64,000 nt of DNA from [Clostridium] aminophilum DSM 10710. GTDB taxonomy: Bacteria > Bacillota > Clostridia > Lachnospirales > Lachnospiraceae. The translations under genes and the position numbers were made by a program. This document shows, piece by piece, positions 42,821 through 52,242 of the stretch. Position 1 is the stretch's first letter; the number at the start of each line of letters is the position of its first letter. The notes under the pieces are model-generated. The model was given only the letters and a program-made list of their open reading frames with translations, had not been told where the DNA came from and ran no database searches. The stretch covers positions 124,001 to 188,000 of the forward strand of contig NZ_JONJ01000002.1 of NCBI RefSeq assembly GCF_000711825.1, given 5' to 3'.

Positions 42821-43729
42821 TCATCCGCCGAATTCCTGAACCCAGTAATATACCCCGTCTGCATAATTGACGCTAATGCCAATTTCGGTGATTTTTGAAT
42901 TCAGGATGTTTTTCCGGTGGCCGGAGGACCCCATCCAACCGCTCATGACGCTGTCCGCCGTTGAAAAGCCGCTGGCAAGGTTTTCGGCGATGATACGATA
43001 GTTATCGTATCCGTTCTCTTCAAAGGCGGTACTGAAAGAACTGCCGTCCGGGCGGTTATGGGTTTGATCCATAAAGATCGGGATTTCCTGCGCACGGACA
43101 CCGGCAACCGCATCCAGAGTGTCGTCTCGTTTCAGAGATCGGAGTCCTTCCTTTGCCCGTTCCTGGTTGACGAGCTGAAATACCTGATCTGCAAGCTGAT
43201 TTCCGACCGAAACGGTGGAGCCTGCGGATTGATCGGATGCAGCTCCAGCTGCCTGTTTGTCATAAGCGGAAGAAGCAGCGGAAGGAAGCCATTTGCCGGA
43301 ACCATCGACATAACAGCCGTCCGGAAGGAGCGTGTCGGCTGCCATCGCGCCGCTGTCATAGAGAAAATACCATTCATTGCCAAGTTTCTGCCAACCGGTC
43401 ATCATGGCGCCGGAGGGGGCGAGATAGTACCATGTTCCGTCAAGTTTCTGCCAACCGGTCATCATGGCGCCGGAGGAAGCGAGATAGTACCACGTTCCGT
43501 CAATCTTCTGCCAGCCGGTCATCATGGCGCCGTCTGTGCCGGTGTAATACCAGACGCTGCCGTCCTGAACCCAGCCAGTCTGCATTTTTCCTGCTTCCCG
43601 GGACGAAGGCGCCTTGTCGTGAACCGGGCCGGTGCTGTGTGCAAATGCAGTCAATGGGGTGAGGGAAGAAAGCAACAGGCCGAAAACGGCAATCCGTGTC
43701 ATTTTTTTGCGAAGGGTTCTTTTGTGCAT
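42821..43729 (-). CDS. CAP-domain protein with cell-wall-binding repeats
   Basis: A secreted 302-residue protein with a signal peptide, four wall-binding repeats (GWVQDGSVWYY and GWQKxxGTWYYL units, about residues 45-130), a linker and a C-terminal CAP/SCP domain. The CAP motifs are NQERAKEGL, HNRPDGSSF, ENLASGF, GWMGSSGHRKNIL and YWVQEFGG. Function of bacterial CAP proteins is unknown. The start at 43729 has GGAG 7 bases upstream; an ATG at 43741 is possible. Three DNA repeats of 60 bp encode the units. Confidence 0.88.
   Translation of the reverse strand: MHKRTLRKKMTRIAVFGLLLSSLTPLTAFAHSTGPVHDKAPSSREAGKMQTGWVQDGSVWYYTGTDGAMMTGWQKIDGTWYYLASSGAMMTGWQKLDGTWYYLAPSGAMMTGWQKLGNEWYFLYDSGAMAADTLLPDGCYVDGSGKWLPSAASSAYDKQAAGAASDQSAGSTVSVGNQLADQVFQLVNQERAKEGLRSLKRDDTLDAVAGVRAQEIPIFMDQTHNRPDGSSFSTAFEENGYDNYRIIAENLASGFSTADSVMSGWMGSSGHRKNILNSKITEIGISVNYADGVYYWVQEFGG
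43381..43560. repeat. Three 60-bp coding repeats in the CAP protein gene
   Basis: Units 43381-43440 and 43441-43500 differ at only four positions. The third (43501-43560) is more diverged. Each encodes a 20-residue wall-binding repeat. Slippage or recombination may change the repeat number. Confidence 0.9.
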
Positions 43730-43801
43730 TGGTGACTCCATACTTGATATTTTTGCTGAAAGTATTCGTTCTGAAAGATTATATCTCAAATCCATCCCGG
43801 C

Positions 43802-45112
43802 TTAATCGGGATATGCTTTTCGGACAATTTCGATGTCGTTAAAGCATGAACAGAACGCATCGACAACAGCCGGAGAAAAGTGCTTTCCCGTCTGATTCAT
43901 GATCTCTGCTTTCGCTGTCTCCGGGGGCCAGGCGTCTTTGTAGGCGCGTTTACTGGTCAGGGCGTCATACACGTCGGCCACGGCGACGATCTGTGCAGTA
44001 AGGGAGATCTGATCTCCGTGAAGACCGCGGGGATATCCGGAGCCGTCCCACTTCTCATGATGCTCATATGCGATATCTCTCGCAATATTCATGACCGTTC
44101 CGTCCGAATGGGAGAGCAGCTGATCGCCGTATGTCGTGTGTGTCTTCATAATTTCAAACTCTTTTTCATCCAGAGAACCTTGTTTTTCCAAAATCTCCAG
44201 AGGGATCATCAGTTTTCCTACATCGTGCATCATGGATGCAACGCGAATGTAAGCGGCATTTTCCGTATCCTGCCCGAGTTTTTTTGCAAGGAGCTGAGAA
44301 TACTCGGCAACACGGCGCACGTGTTTGCCGGTTTCACCGGACTTGGCTTCCATGATCTCCGCGAAGGTCTGGATAATGTTCTCCTGCGCATGGAGGAATT
44401 TATTCATATAATCCAGTTTGATATCCGATTCCCGCGCACTGCTGATGCCCATTTTGAAAAAGGCGGAGAAAAATGCTGCGACGATCAGGGCGATAAAATC
44501 AATCCAGAGCATCCGGAAAGTGAACTGAGACTGTCTTACCGTAAAAATCATACTGGCAGACAGCATTTCCGAGAGGACGACTTTGAGTGCAACCATGTAA
44601 CCGGCGATTACCTTCCGGTTGATGGCGTTATCGGATGCCATAATGTAGGAGAAACAGCCCTTGTAATCAACATACACGATGAGCTGAAGTATCGTGAATG
44701 CGAGGAGTTTCGTGGGCAGATCAACCGAAAGGATCGTGGACATGGAGTCGGCACAGGAAAACTCCAGACAGAGCACAAGGGCCAGCCAGTAATTGGAACT
44801 TTTGATTACTTTTCGGTACAGAAAAATCGGAAGGCTCAGTGCAAGGATTTCCAGCGTGATGGAAATCTGTGAGAGGATGGAAATCAAGTGTTCTTCCGCT
44901 GTCCAGCCGGTGATTTGATGGAAGGTGCCGAACCCGACCTGATAGGAAATCAGGGTCAGGATGGAGGGAGAAACGAACAGCAATGCCAGGGATTTCCAGC
45001 TGAGGCGTTCATGTTCGGGATGATATTTATAGATAACATGTGAATTCGCCACAGCGAACCAGATGGATATGAATATCGTTGAGATCAGATGATCTACTAT
45101 CGGTGGATGCAT
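43802..45112 (-). CDS. HD-GYP domain cyclic-di-GMP phosphodiesterase (membrane-bound)
   Basis: The N-terminal 200 residues hold about six hydrophobic segments. The HD-GYP domain (about 225-430) has [40 protein letters not shown] and [10 protein letters not shown], all consistent with an active enzyme. Such proteins hydrolyse c-di-GMP (or cGAMP), which affects motility and surface attachment. No signal-sensing domain besides the membrane part is seen. The 436-residue protein starts at ATG 45112 after GAAGGAG. Confidence 0.92.
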   Translation of the reverse strand: MHPPIVDHLISTIFISIWFAVANSHVIYKYHPEHERLSWKSLALLFVSPSILTLISYQVGFGTFHQITGWTAEEHLISILSQISITLEILALSLPIFLYRKVIKSSNYWLALVLCLEFSCADSMSTILSVDLPTKLLAFTILQLIVYVDYKGCFSYIMASDNAINRKVIAGYMVALKVVLSEMLSASMIFTVRQSQFTFRMLWIDFIALIVAAFFSAFFKMGISSARESDIKLDYMNKFLHAQENIIQTFAEIMEAKSGETGKHVRRVAEYSQLLAKKLGQDTENAAYIRVASMMHDVGKLMIPLEILEKQGSLDEKEFEIMKTHTTYGDQLLSHSDGTVMNIARDIAYEHHEKWDGSGYPRGLHGDQISLTAQIVAVADVYDALTSKRAYKDAWPPETAKAEIMNQTGKHFSPAVVDAFCSCFNDIEIVRKAYPD

Positions 45113-45269
45113 AATGAGTACTCCTTCGGTATAATGGCGCTGTTTCTACTTTAATGAATGATTTTTCGTTGGAACAGTGAGATATACTGTATTAATTATA
45201 CATTGAAAATGAAAAAATGAAAAATGATCTTTTGCAATTAATTGAATAAAAAAGCGAGATTATACGTCA

Positions 45270-45400
45270 TTGGAGAGGATATGACAGAATTGAAGGAAGC
45301 GGAAGAAAAAAGATAAGAACATTGCCGGATAAAAAGGCAAAAGAGAAAGACAGGACCGGATGGCATACCCGGATAAAAAGACGAAATGAAGTACAGAGCG
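45270..45400. repeat. CCGGATAAAAAG direct repeats upstream of the HD-GYP gene
   Basis: CCGGATAAAAAGRC recurs near 45324 and 45372 in an A/G-rich stretch. The 538-bp gap between the HD-GYP and EIIC genes has no clear gene. Short open frames here lack ribosome sites. Confidence 0.5.
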
Positions 45401-45479
45401 GGAAAAACAAGAAAATAATAACCGTATGAAAAAAATGAATTTGGTCAGAAAGAATTGGTTGACGAATAACAGAAACAGG

Positions 45480-45523
45480 AAATGGCGCAGTCAAAAATCC
45501 GATGGATTATGACTGCGCCATTT
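45480..45523. terminator. Inverted repeat, possible bidirectional terminator
   Basis: AAATGGCGCAGTC (45480-45492) is the exact reverse complement of 45511-45523. The loop is 18 nt. T-rich sequence follows on neither strand for long, so terminator strength is uncertain. Confidence 0.55.
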
Positions 45524-45540
45524 CCTTTGAAAAACCGTGG

Positions 45541-45628
45541 CATTGCCGGAGGATTTTGGGAAAAATCATGACATTTACCGGAGGATTTTTGGAAAAAATC
45601 GTACCATTTACCGTGGGATCTGAGGGAA
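45541..45628. repeat. Degenerate 33-bp tandem repeats
   Basis: CATTGCCGGAGGATTTTGGG, CATTTACCGGAGGATTTTTGG and CATTTACCGTGGGATCTGAGG follow each other, with GAAAAAATC between. The word CATTTACCGG is shared with the 30-bp repeats at 3895-4044. Confidence 0.6.
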
Positions 45629-45650
45629 GACGGGGATAATTTGCGTTTTC

Positions 45651-46739
45651 TCAGAGGTCCAGCTTCAGATCGCCTTCCCGGATCCATCCAATCTTACGCA
45701 TCATTCCACAGAAGACATAAGAGAGGATTGCGGGAAGGATGAAGCAGATCAGCATCATTCCGAGCCAGTCGAAGGAGGTGATGGCCGTCTTGGTTCCCGC
45801 TGCGATGTCGGTGAGCCAACCGGTATAGACACCGATCTGTCCAACCAGACCGCAGGTCCCCATTCCGGAAGAAACTGCAGCGCCGTTCATTCGAAAATCA
45901 AAGATGCAGGTCGCAATCGGACCGGTGATGGCACTTGCAAGGATCGGCGGAAGCCAGATCCGCGGATTGCGGACAATATTCCCCATCTGAAGCATGGAGG
46001 TTCCAAGTCCCTGGGCGAAAAGACCACCCCAGCGGTTTTCTTTAAAACTCATTACCGCGAAACCGATCATCTGCGCACAGCAGCCGGCAACCGCAGCACC
46101 GCCGGCGAGACCGGTCAGGCTGAGCGCCGCACAGATTGCTGCGGAAGAAATCGGAAGTGTGAGGGCGATTCCGACGATCACCGACACGAGAATTCCCATA
46201 AAGAAGGGCTGAAGTTCGGTTGCCCACATAATGGCATTGCCGACGCTGGAAGCTGCAAAGCCGATGGCCGGAGCAAAAAAGATGGAGAGAACGGCACCGA
46301 CTAAAATTGTGACGGCAGGAGTCACAATGATGTCAATCGGGGTCTCTTTGGAAACGGCCTTTCCGAATTCGGCTGCGACAATGGTGATCAGAAGAACCGC
46401 AAGCGGGCCGCCGGCACCGCCAAGAGAATTGGCTGCGATTCCGACTCCGGCAAGCGTAAAGAGGACAAGCGGCGGTGCCTGAAGTGCATATCCGATGGAT
46501 ACGGCCATTGCCGGTCCGGTCGCCTGTGATGCGTACCCGCCGATCTCCGCCAGAATCGGGATTCCGAGCTGTTTTCCGAGTGTCGAGATGATGGTTCCGA
46601 TCAGGAGTGACGCGAAAAGACCCTGCGCCATGGCAGAGAGCGCATCGATTCCATACCGCTGCGGGCTGAATTTAATGTTCTTTCTTTCAAGAAAACGTCC
46701 AAAAGAGGACGTCTCGTTTCCTGTGTTCTGCGTATTCAT
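45651..46739 (-). CDS. PTS EIIC-type membrane transporter (PTS_EIIC_2 family)
   Basis: A polytopic protein of 362 residues with about nine hydrophobic segments and no EIIA or EIIB domain. The sequence QRYGIDALSAMAQGLFASLLIGTI and GLGTSMLQMGN fit the EIIC_2 family, whose substrates are largely unknown. No other PTS gene is near. The start at 46739 follows GTGAGGGAAAG. A further start at 46766 is less likely. Confidence 0.85.
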   Translation of the reverse strand: MNTQNTGNETSSFGRFLERKNIKFSPQRYGIDALSAMAQGLFASLLIGTIISTLGKQLGIPILAEIGGYASQATGPAMAVSIGYALQAPPLVLFTLAGVGIAANSLGGAGGPLAVLLITIVAAEFGKAVSKETPIDIIVTPAVTILVGAVLSIFFAPAIGFAASSVGNAIMWATELQPFFMGILVSVIVGIALTLPISSAAICAALSLTGLAGGAAVAGCCAQMIGFAVMSFKENRWGGLFAQGLGTSMLQMGNIVRNPRIWLPPILASAITGPIATCIFDFRMNGAAVSSGMGTCGLVGQIGVYTGWLTDIAAGTKTAITSFDWLGMMLICFILPAILSYVFCGMMRKIGWIREGDLKLDL

Positions 46740-46762
46740 ACTGCTTTCCCTCACTTTGATGA

Positions 46763-46889
46763 TCATGAATGTGGTCTGTCATGATAATTCTGTCATACTG
46801 ACCTGGCTATGATCGTTCAGTCATGATGATCCGGTCATGGTAGTTCAGCCATGATGTTCGGACATGATCGTTGTCTCATGCCGGCTTTG
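46763..46889. repeat. Tandem array of 14-bp TCATGAT-type repeats
   Basis: Seven to eight degenerate copies of TCATGATNNTTCAG start at 46779, 46793, 46807, 46821, 46835, 46849, 46863 and 46876, and a 16-bp variant is at 46763. The word TCATGA is palindromic. The array lies between the EIIC gene and the big operon and has no coding frame. It may be a protein-binding array or slippage product. Confidence 0.8.
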
Positions 46890-47109
46890 CAACGATGATT
46901 CAGCAGCAAAAAGCGTACCCGTCATCGATTGAATCATCGATCCAGACCATGTTGTTCGGCGTGAAGTCATCCGTATTCTGTGGGACGATTCTGCTGCCGG
47001 ATACTGAAATGTGACATAACCGGATAAAATTCAGTAAGATTTATGAGCAATTTGTGCTATCATGAAACCATGACAGAAAGTATTCCGATATCGTACGGTC
47101 AATGATTTT

Positions 47110-47131
47110 GACCCGTTAGACCAACGGGGTC
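47110..47131 (+). promoter_or_regulatory. Hairpin upstream of the large-protein operon
   Basis: GACCCGTT (47110-47117) pairs with AACGGGGTC (47123-47131) with one bulged G. No T tract follows. It lies 164 bp before the start of the 1636-residue protein. Confidence 0.45.
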
Positions 47132-47156
47132 AGTATATCAGAGAGCCATTTGATTT

Positions 47157-47185
47157 TCAACTATTTGTTTAACAAATGTATAACA
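47157..47185 (+). promoter_or_regulatory. Possible promoter with ATTTGTT palindrome
   Basis: TTCAAC and TATAAC are separated by 17 bp around 47157-47185. ATTTGTT-T-AACAAAT (47163-47177) is a perfect inverted repeat in the spacer, an operator-like placement. The -35 match is weak. With the 14-bp array and hairpin this describes the 555-bp gap; nothing else is seen in it. Confidence 0.4.
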
Positions 47186-47294
47186 GGTGACAAGACAGTT
47201 CTTCGGCGGCGTACTGAGGGCGGAACAATGATCCGGAAACGGTTCCGGGACGTTGCTGCGGAACCGGGCAGGCTGCAGAAAGGGACGGGACATC

Positions 47295-50200
47295 ATGAGT
47301 TCAAGACAGATTAAGCAGGCAGTCAGTGAACTGGCCTCGATACTTACCGGAAGAAAATTTCTCAATCGTGCGGGGCTTACCGCCAAAAAGGTTCGCTCCC
47401 TGATCAGCGGAAACTATCTTGAAAACTTTATTTCCGATGTATGGCCGGTAAAGCGGCGCTTTACGTGTGCGGAAGTTTTGAATATGTGTCTGCCGATTAT
47501 GAATGAATTGGTGGAGGATTCGTTCATTCGTCAGAAGGGCGAGAACACCGGAAAGGAAGATTCCCGGACGGAGGTTCGGGGGACCGAGCTTACACCGAAG
47601 GAAGGCTGGCTTTCCTTTATCTATCAGTATGCCTGCCATATTGTGTATCCAGATAACGAATTTTCAGAGCAGAATTCGGTATATCATTCCGCCGTGCTGT
47701 TTTACCTGACCGTTCTGCAGTTCTTTCTCGACGCGGAGCGGGAAACGCTTCCGTATGATCATTTTGTCGATTTTGATTTCCTCACGGAAGACGAGGCCAA
47801 AGTGTGTGAGTCCTATGAGGAGTATCGTACCTTCCGAAAGGAATGGCATGACCAGTTTATCTATGAAATGATGCGAATCAACATGGAGGCGACTTCCTTC
47901 AAAACGCTTGAGCATATTGCCGGCGTTCATTTTGTGGCGATGCACTGTGCGAGGGGGCTCAAGGCAGCCGGTGTGCCGGTTGATCTGACGCTTGTCAGCG
48001 GTGCGGCAGCAGGACATGATCTGGGAAAATTCGGCTGTAAGCCGGGCGAAGCCGTTCCGTATATGCATTATTACTATACGAATGTATGGTTTAACAAATT
48101 CCGTATGCCTTATATCGGTCACATTGCGGCCAACCACTCGACCTGGGACCTGGAGCCGGAGGCACTTTCGGTGGAAGCGCTTCTCCTGATTTATGCGGAT
48201 TTCCGTGTCAAGCAGCATCGGGAGGGCAATGAAACGGTAACCCACATTTCGACGCTCAAAGAAGCATTCGACGTCATTTTGGCAAAGCTTCAGAATATGA
48301 CGCCGGAGAAACTGGAGCGATACCGTTTTGTTTACTCCAGACTGCACGATTTCGGCGAATATATGCAGTATCTTGGCGTAGACACGGATTTGGACGGGGA
48401 AACGCCGCTTCCGGAACGGATGCCTGAGATCACCCTCCGCAATGTGCAGGATACGATCCGGTCACTTGTATTCATGGGCGTGGAACATAATATTATCGTG
48501 ATGCACCGGATGAGTGCGGAACGGCAGTTCGGAATCTTTCTGGAGTCGGCAAGAAGTATTAAGAAATGGAAAAACCTCCGCGTTTATCTGAGTATTTTTA
48601 ATCAGTATACCGCGTATACCAATGATGAGCAGAAGAAGCAGACGCTGGCGTTCCTGTATGAGCTGCTCATGCACCAGGAAGGAGAAATCCGCGCGGAGGC
48701 TGCGACGCTTATCGGAAAGATTCTGGCGCAGTTCAACTTCGGATACCGGAAGCGTTTCCCAAGCGGAATGGCGGATCTCAATACCATGCAGGCGGTTGCC
48801 CTCAGCCGGGAATATTTCCTGAAAATTCTTGAGCCGGATCTGAAACTGACACATGTTCAGAAGTACCGTATCCGGTATAACCTGAAGAATGTTCTGATCG
48901 GTATTCTGCAGAATGCGGTGGAAGAGGACCGTGAGATCCTTCTCGGAACGTTTCTGGAACTGTTTAAGGATCCGGGGAGGTGGAAGCCGGCGGCACAGTT
49001 TGTCATTCTGAATGCGGTGTTTGACCTTCCGCTCGCGGAGATGAGCCGGGAATCGCTCAATGACGTCGGCCAGTTTGCCGAGGCGGTTGCGGTTTCTGCG
49101 GATGTGGAGGCGGCCATTGCTGCGTGGAGAGCGGAGAAAGTGATCACATCCTATACGGCGGATCTTCCGGTATGCGAGCAAATCGGAGCGCGTGTGGAGG
49201 CATTTGATCCAAAGGGAAATATCACACTGACCTTTCTGAAGTATCGTATCCTTCAAAATCTTGGAAAGGATACGACAGAAGAAGAGAAGATCATCTGCGG
49301 ACCGGATGTGATCTCAGACATCTTTCTCGACAACCTCAAGGCTGCGACGCCCTGGATCATCAAAGCAGTGAACATCAAGCTTCTGAAGCACTGCAGTATG
49401 CTGATAAAAAAAGAACATCACCTCCATATCGCCGCGCACCTGTCGAATCTGATTAAAGTCAGTGAGCACATGGTGATCCGGCGTGACGCGGCGGATGCGC
49501 TTCTGGAGCTTGTTCCGTTTCTGACCTCGGATGAGCGCAATGAGATTGCGGTGGAACTGATGCGGGCGCTGGAACTCGGGGATGCCCAGTATTCGAGACA
49601 CCTTCCGAGATGTCTCGGCATGACGGCGCTCTGGCTCCCGCCGGAGCAGATGAAAGAGCTGGTATCCTACCTTGGCCGGATTCTCTCGTCCGGTTCGGAT
49701 TCGGTTGCATCCGGTGTTCTGGACACGATCGGCATTATTCTGGAACATTATTCGGAATACGGGATCCATTTCTCCGTGAGCGATGAGACGATGAAAGCTG
49801 ATAAACAGCAGCTTCTCGGCATGATTCTCCGCGGAATGGCGGCTTATCAGCCGATGACAAAGCGCGAGGCAATGCTGGTTCTCGGCAACATTTTCGCCTC
49901 GAAGGATATGTCCGCCGATGACAAGTATGCGCTGTTTGAGATGGGATACCGGAAATTCCTGTATCTGCTCAATGAGGGGCAAATGTCTTCCATCGGCATG
50001 TTCTACCGGGCGTTTGCGGTATCGGCACTCTCGACCTATATCGTTCGGCTTCGCATGGAAAAGGGCGATGTCTCCATTCCGGAGCGGGAGAAAGTTGCAT
50101 TTTTCCCGGGAACCTTTGATCCGTTCACCAAGTCACACAAAGAGATTGTGCGGGAGATCCGGGACAAGGGATTTGAACTTTATCTGGCGGTGGATGAGTT

Positions 50201-52205
50201 CTCGTGGTCCAAGAAAGCGCAGCCCCACATGGTGCGACGCAAGATCCTGAATATGTCCGTTGCCGATGAGTTCCACGTCAATGTCTTTCCGCTGGATATT
50301 CCGATCAACATCGGGAATCCCGCAGACCTTAAGGCCCTCAAGGGGATCTTTGCCGACCGGAAAGTATACATGGTGGTCGGAAGTGATGTGGTCGGAAACG
50401 CGTCGTTCTACAAAAAAGATCCGGTGCCGGATTCGATCCACAGCATGAATCATCTGATCTTCCGGAGAGTCGGCAATGACCGGCTGGATTCTCACCGGAA
50501 CCGCGATATGCTGAAATGCATCACCGGTAAGATTTTTGAACTGGAGCTTCCGCCGGAATTTGAGGATGTCAGTTCCACGGTCATTCGCGACAATGTCGAT
50601 ATGAACCGGGATATCAGCAATCTGATCGATCCCATGGCGCAGGGGTATATTTACAGCAGCGGTATGTATCTGCGCGAGCCGGAGTATAAACCTCTGGTGT
50701 CGGGAAAAATACTGAGTTTTGAGAAGCTGGAGGAATTTACCGAGGAATGGAGCGCGGAATGCCGTAAGACCGTCTTTGCTTATTATGAAAACAAAAATGA
50801 ACTGATTGAGTCCATCCGGAATTCCGGAGAGCAGGTTATGCTTTTGCGGAACAGCCTGAAAAATGATTCTCTTGTGGGCATGATCACGTACCGTATCATG
50901 CAGTCCGGCGACCTTCTGGATGTTCTGAAACATGTGGCGCTGGCCGATCAGGTTCGCCGGAGAACCACGGGTTCGATCCTTTTGATCAGCGGAATATATT
51001 CCTGTCATGACGAGCATATCCGTGATCCGGAGCAGTTCCTTCTGAGCGAGGTGATTGTGAATTCCTTCCGATATGGCTGCACCTTCGGAATGTTCCTTCC
51101 GGAGCTGATGAAGCCGTCGACGGCCTCACTGGATGCGGTAAAGAGGCAGGGGTTCGTGCCGCAGGAAAAACTTCACGGCGGAGTACAGATGTGGCTTGTG
51201 GATATGCATGAGCCACTGGTCATTCTTCGGAACCTGGGAACAACCATCAAGGCGCCGATGAATGACGACCGCCACGTTCTGCGGATCCTGGACAAGACCC
51301 ATCACGATCTGCAGATGTCGATGACGGGACTCTATCCGGGACAGCTTGTCCTTTCCCTCAGTTCTGCGGCCATCTATCCGCGGCTGATGGAAAAAGTGAC
51401 GAAGCTGAACGGTGTGCCGAATGTTCAGCTTGTGCCCAGACAGCTGGGTCCGTGTATGTGTGTTCCCTACGGAAAGATTCTGCGCGACAGAATCATCCCG
51501 AATACGGTGACGAAGACGCTTCACACCGATAAGGTGTTTTCACCGGACCTTAAAGAGAGCTGGATTGAGGCATTCCCGAACTATACGCCGCTGGAAAAAC
51601 AGATCCGCATGATTCATTCCTTTGACCGGCCGGTCATTCTGGTGGACGACATCATGAACAGTGCCGGCCGCTTTGAAGCGCTGGAACCGATGCTGCGGAA
51701 GGAGAACGTGAAGATCCGCCAGGTTGTTCTCGGGGTTCTGACCGGACTCGGAAAGGATACACTGACACAGAAGAATGTTGATGTCGACAGTGTCTACTAT
51801 ATTCCGAACATCCGGCACTGGTACGTGGAGTCCTCGCTCTACCCGTTTATCGGCGGTGATACCGTAAAGAGGGAAATGGCCAAGGTGGCCGGACTTTCAC
51901 CGTCCATCAATCAGATTTTTCCGTACATGAATCCGCGTCTTCCGGGAGCGGAGCGGGATGCAATGTTCGCATTCTCCGCAACCTGTATCCGGAATGCAAG
52001 GGATCTCTTTCTGGTACTGGAAGAGACGTATCGGGCACATTTCGGCCGGAATCTCACCCTCGAGAGACTGTCGGAGGCAGTTATCGCGCCGCTCTGCCCG
52101 GACCATGGCGAATGTATGGGATACGATCCGACGCTCCCGGCCAGTGTATATCTGGACAATGACCTTCTGATGCTGACCCGTGATCAGTATACGAAACCGT
52201 GGTAA
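47295..52205 (+). CDS. Multidomain HD / nucleotidyltransferase / PRTase-like protein of 1636 residues
   Basis: I do not recognise a characterised protein. Residues about 202-300 form an HD domain with all metal ligands (LEHIAGVH, GHDLGKFG, IAANHST, YADFRV), like YqeK. Residues about 400-900 are helical and look HEAT-like. Residues 933-1100 are a NadD/CoaD-type nucleotidyltransferase (FPGTFDPFTKSH and VSSTVIRDNV). Residues about 1150-1300 may be a GNAT fold. A PRPP-binding-type motif VILVDDIMNSAG lies near 1446-1457. The gene starts at ATG 47295 and leads a three-gene operon with two redox-type genes. No signal peptide or membrane segment is visible. Domain calls are by motif; the combined function is unknown. 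Confidence 0.8.
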   Translation: MSSRQIKQAVSELASILTGRKFLNRAGLTAKKVRSLISGNYLENFISDVWPVKRRFTCAEVLNMCLPIMNELVEDSFIRQKGENTGKEDSRTEVRGTELTPKEGWLSFIYQYACHIVYPDNEFSEQNSVYHSAVLFYLTVLQFFLDAERETLPYDHFVDFDFLTEDEAKVCESYEEYRTFRKEWHDQFIYEMMRINMEATSFKTLEHIAGVHFVAMHCARGLKAAGVPVDLTLVSGAAAGHDLGKFGCKPGEAVPYMHYYYTNVWFNKFRMPYIGHIAANHSTWDLEPEALSVEALLLIYADFRVKQHREGNETVTHISTLKEAFDVILAKLQNMTPEKLERYRFVYSRLHDFGEYMQYLGVDTDLDGETPLPERMPEITLRNVQDTIRSLVFMGVEHNIIVMHRMSAERQFGIFLESARSIKKWKNLRVYLSIFNQYTAYTNDEQKKQTLAFLYELLMHQEGEIRAEAATLIGKILAQFNFGYRKRFPSGMADLNTMQAVALSREYFLKILEPDLKLTHVQKYRIRYNLKNVLIGILQNAVEEDREILLGTFLELFKDPGRWKPAAQFVILNAVFDLPLAEMSRESLNDVGQFAEAVAVSADVEAAIAAWRAEKVITSYTADLPVCEQIGARVEAFDPKGNITLTFLKYRILQNLGKDTTEEEKIICGPDVISDIFLDNLKAATPWIIKAVNIKLLKHCSMLIKKEHHLHIAAHLSNLIKVSEHMVIRRDAADALLELVPFLTSDERNEIAVELMRALELGDAQYSRHLPRCLGMTALWLPPEQMKELVSYLGRILSSGSDSVASGVLDTIGIILEHYSEYGIHFSVSDETMKADKQQLLGMILRGMAAYQPMTKREAMLVLGNIFASKDMSADDKYALFEMGYRKFLYLLNEGQMSSIGMFYRAFAVSALSTYIVRLRMEKGDVSIPEREKVAFFPGTFDPFTKSHKEIVREIRDKGFELYLAVDEFSWSKKAQPHMVRRKILNMSVADEFHVNVFPLDIPINIGNPADLKALKGIFADRKVYMVVGSDVVGNASFYKKDPVPDSIHSMNHLIFRRVGNDRLDSHRNRDMLKCITGKIFELELPPEFEDVSSTVIRDNVDMNRDISNLIDPMAQGYIYSSGMYLREPEYKPLVSGKILSFEKLEEFTEEWSAECRKTVFAYYENKNELIESIRNSGEQVMLLRNSLKNDSLVGMITYRIMQSGDLLDVLKHVALADQVRRRTTGSILLISGIYSCHDEHIRDPEQFLLSEVIVNSFRYGCTFGMFLPELMKPSTASLDAVKRQGFVPQEKLHGGVQMWLVDMHEPLVILRNLGTTIKAPMNDDRHVLRILDKTHHDLQMSMTGLYPGQLVLSLSSAAIYPRLMEKVTKLNGVPNVQLVPRQLGPCMCVPYGKILRDRIIPNTVTKTLHTDKVFSPDLKESWIEAFPNYTPLEKQIRMIHSFDRPVILVDDIMNSAGRFEALEPMLRKENVKIRQVVLGVLTGLGKDTLTQKNVDVDSVYYIPNIRHWYVESSLYPFIGGDTVKREMAKVAGLSPSINQIFPYMNPRLPGAERDAMFAFSATCIRNARDLFLVLEETYRAHFGRNLTLERLSEAVIAPLCPDHGECMGYDPTLPASVYLDNDLLMLTRDQYTKPW

Positions 52206-52242
52206 TCAGAACGACGCAAAAAAGAATCGGAGGAAACTAACG

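Noticed and set aside
43381-43560. CRISPR-like periodic repeat
   Set aside because: The 60-bp units are contiguous, have no spacers and encode wall-binding repeats in frame.
46763-46889. CRISPR array
   Set aside because: Units of 14 bp are too short, are degenerate and have no spacers, and no cas gene is near.
47295-52205. Assembly artefact joining separate genes
   Set aside because: The frame is open across 1636 codons with regular codon use, no overlaps or repeated segments, and no internal ribosome site at domain borders.
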